Assembly: GCA_945867245.1 (NCBI GenBank)
Contig: CAMBHQ010000003.1
Coordinates: 1 to 21,395, forward strand
Length of the DNA: 21,395 nt
Reading direction: 5' to 3'
From: an uncultured Porphyromonas sp.
GTDB lineage: Bacteria > Bacteroidota > Bacteroidia > Bacteroidales > Porphyromonadaceae
Shown: positions 21,351 through 21,395 of the stretch, piece by piece
Numbering within the stretch: position 1 is the first letter of the stretch
How the letters are laid out: every line of letters starts with the position of its first letter
The notes under the pieces: generated by a model
Told to the model about the DNA's origin: nothing
Databases searched by the model: none
The model's input: only the letters and a program-made list of their open reading frames with translations
Program-made: the position numbers and the translations under genes

Positions 21351-21395
21351 GGAAGTGTGGGTGAGTGGCTGAAACCAGCAGTTTGCTAAACTGCC
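21351..21395 (+). tRNA. tRNA-Ser (anticodon GCT), 3' part beyond the window
   Basis: The first 45 nt are present: acceptor strand GGAAGTG, 3-bp D stem GGT/ACC as usual for tRNA-Ser, and anticodon stem GCAGT/ACTGC with loop TTGCTAA, giving GCT. The long variable arm, T arm and 3' acceptor strand are cut off by the window edge. Confidence 0.9.

Overview
The window reads as chromosomal DNA of a Bacteroidota bacterium, most likely of the Porphyromonas group. The grounds are a SusC/SusD (RagA/RagB-type) pair, a DUF5053 protein, a DUF3109 protein, a C69 dipeptidase, Bacteroidota-type promoters (TTG, about 20 nt, then TAnnTTTG) and the absence of clear Shine-Dalgarno sequences. The genus call is inference; the phylum call is firm. 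No rRNA, CRISPR array, transposase or phage gene was seen.

Region 1 (1-2669, + strand) is a compact cassette: a 5'-truncated TPR-like/coiled-coil protein, a divergent TerD-domain protein, and a single-pass inner-membrane protein with a periplasmic OmpA-like peptidoglycan-binding domain. The last two share an unusual basic N-terminal motif (LK-K/R-K-I/V-TLRRK). The cassette ends at a perfect 17-bp terminator. It is the best candidate here for an undescribed multi-protein system.

Region 2 (2670-7687, + strand) holds a NupG-type nucleoside transporter, a four-helix-bundle (23S intervening-sequence/Avd-like) protein, an MsbA-like ABC exporter and an unknown 137-aa protein. Nearly every intergenic gap is filled by a degenerate heptamer repeat, (TGRTCAG)n on the left and (CTGAYCA)n on the right, often around a TTGCTGGCGCACGC core and ending in GCGGGCTCTGCCCGC hairpins. 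The repeats start at, or supply, the stop codons of all four genes. One of them carries the probable -33 box of the nupG promoter.

Region 3 (7625-9066) holds tRNA-Gly(GCC) with its promoter and terminator, a DUF3109 metal-binding protein and a small DUF5053 protein.

Region 4 (8948-14304) is a SusC/SusD outer-membrane uptake pair with a well-formed promoter. No glycoside hydrolase lies nearby. If the host is asaccharolytic, a peptide-type (RagAB-like) substrate is as plausible as a glycan.

Region 5 (14369-18395, - strand) holds a C69 dipeptidase, a GNAT acetyltransferase, a secreted protein with a TonB C-terminal domain, a small lipoprotein with a C-terminal membrane helix, and tRNA-Arg(TCT), which faces susD across a long hairpin.

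Region 6 (18396-21395, + strand) holds two tandem paralogous secreted proteins of unknown function. Their 5' leaders are nearly identical, and the first has a 25-bp tandem duplication across its stop codon. The window ends in a promoter followed by the first 45 nt of tRNA-Ser(GCT).
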